A stretch of 5,822 bases of DNA, taken from contig CARZYU010000049.1 in the NCBI GenBank assembly GCA_949113215.1, positions 1-5,822 of the forward strand, written 5' to 3'. The translations under genes were made by a program, and so were the position numbers. The stretch comes from an uncultured Bacilli bacterium (lineage in GTDB: Bacteria; Bacillota_I; Bacilli_A; RF39; UBA660). Positions 5,485 through 5,822 of the stretch are shown one piece after another. The notes under the pieces were generated by a model, which was not told the DNA's origin, did not search any database, and was given only the letters and a program-made list of their open reading frames with translations. Each line of letters starts with the position of its first letter. Position 1 is the first letter of the stretch.

Positions 5485-5822
5485 TTATTTTAACTTTGAC
5501 CCAATTTCTTTTAACATCTTCTCTACTTTATCCTCTTGTTTTTCGATATCACCTGCTTGAAGACAATCGCCAAACTGATACTTTCCAATGACTTTCATCT
5601 TGGCACTTTCACAAAAAGAATCGAGAGAAGTAAGCGCACCTTCTACTTCAAACTCACTAAGCGGAGTGGCACCAATGGAGATCAAAATTGCCTTTTTCCC
5701 TACTAACTTTTTTGGTACATAAAGAGGATTCAGTCGATCCATGAATACTTTCAAATCACTCGAAAGTAAATTCCAGCGAACGGGAGTTAGAAAGATGAGT
5801 GCATCAGCTTCTTCTACTTTCT
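5485..5822 (-). CDS. Flavodoxin-fold NAD(P)H-dependent oxidoreductase (FMN reductase-like), N-terminus missing
   Basis: 111 complete C-terminal codons plus a stop are present; the gene enters from the right edge with no start in the window. A TTG at 5754 could be read as a start, but the frame is open and clearly coding beyond it. The stretch EADALIFLTPVRWNLLSSDLK followed by VFMDRL matches the FMN-binding loop and following helix of NADPH-dependent FMN reductase/NAD(P)H quinone oxidoreductase-like proteins, where the usual reading is PVYxxxxSxxLKxFxDR. Here the tyrosine after PV is Arg. It continues with GKKAILISIGAT, the next beta strand of the flavodoxin fold, and a Lys-rich C-terminal helix. 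Members bind FMN and reduce quinones, flavins or other small molecules in the cytoplasm. Its substrate is unknown. It precedes the tsaE promoter and is probably a separate unit. Confidence 0.78.
   Translation of the reverse strand, partial: KVEEADALIFLTPVRWNLLSSDLKVFMDRLNPLYVPKKLVGKKAILISIGATPLSEFEVEGALTSLDSFCESAKMKVIGKYQFGDCLQAGDIEKQEDKVEKMLKEIGSKLK

Noticed and set aside
1..5822. CRISPR array, transposon, tRNA/rRNA gene, prophage or attachment site
   Set aside because: No regularly spaced repeats, transposase or integrase motifs, or cloverleaf sequence were seen by eye on either strand. Gene packing is typical of a chromosomal core region.

Overview
The window is low-GC DNA of Bacillota (Firmicutes) type. 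The evidence is AT-rich codons, AGGAGG-type ribosome binding sites, a Gram-positive lipoprotein signal, a sortase-B-like protein and the gene order tsaE-tsaB-rimI-tsaD, as in Bacillus ydiBCDE. TGA is used as a stop, so the standard bacterial code applies. A clostridial or erysipelotrichial host is plausible, but the sequence does not settle it. Every gene lies on the minus strand, so the biological reading order runs from high to low coordinates.

Layout in transcription order. (1) 5822-5485: the C-terminal part of a flavodoxin-fold NAD(P)H-dependent oxidoreductase. (2) A 98-111 bp gap holds an imperfect inverted repeat and a strong promoter (TTGAAA, 18 bp, TGCTATAAT). (3) 5374-2121: a tightly packed operon of tsaE, tsaB, rimI, tsaD and a sugar-phosphate nucleotidyltransferase. 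The genes are joined by overlaps of 4 nt (GTGA), 20 nt and 4 nt (ATGA) and then a 12-nt gap. An intrinsic terminator that overlaps the last stop codon closes the operon. (4) 2044-1295: a membrane-anchored sortase-B-like protein with its own promoter. (5) 1221-238 and 236-1: a substrate-binding lipoprotein and the start of an ABC ATPase of the nitrate/sulfonate/taurine/HMP group. No permease is visible and it may lie past the window edge.

TsaE, TsaB and TsaD are the bacterial partners that move the threonylcarbamoyl group onto A37 of ANN-decoding tRNAs (t6A); TsaC, which makes the intermediate, is not in this window. RimI acetylates protein N-termini and is a usual neighbour. The nucleotidyltransferase is an accessory member of this operon with no evident link to t6A.

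The most notable feature is the sortase-B-like protein at 2044-1295. Its fold signatures are well kept from end to end (IPG, DNxFY, GSIFLDYRN, YLDPNF, YEIFSV, ILT, LHAK). However, the catalytic His is Arg, the catalytic Cys is Val, no Arg sits at the usual third position, and the whole protein contains no cysteine. The reading frame is intact and has a promoter and a ribosome binding site. It therefore looks like a maintained pseudoenzyme, not a decaying gene.
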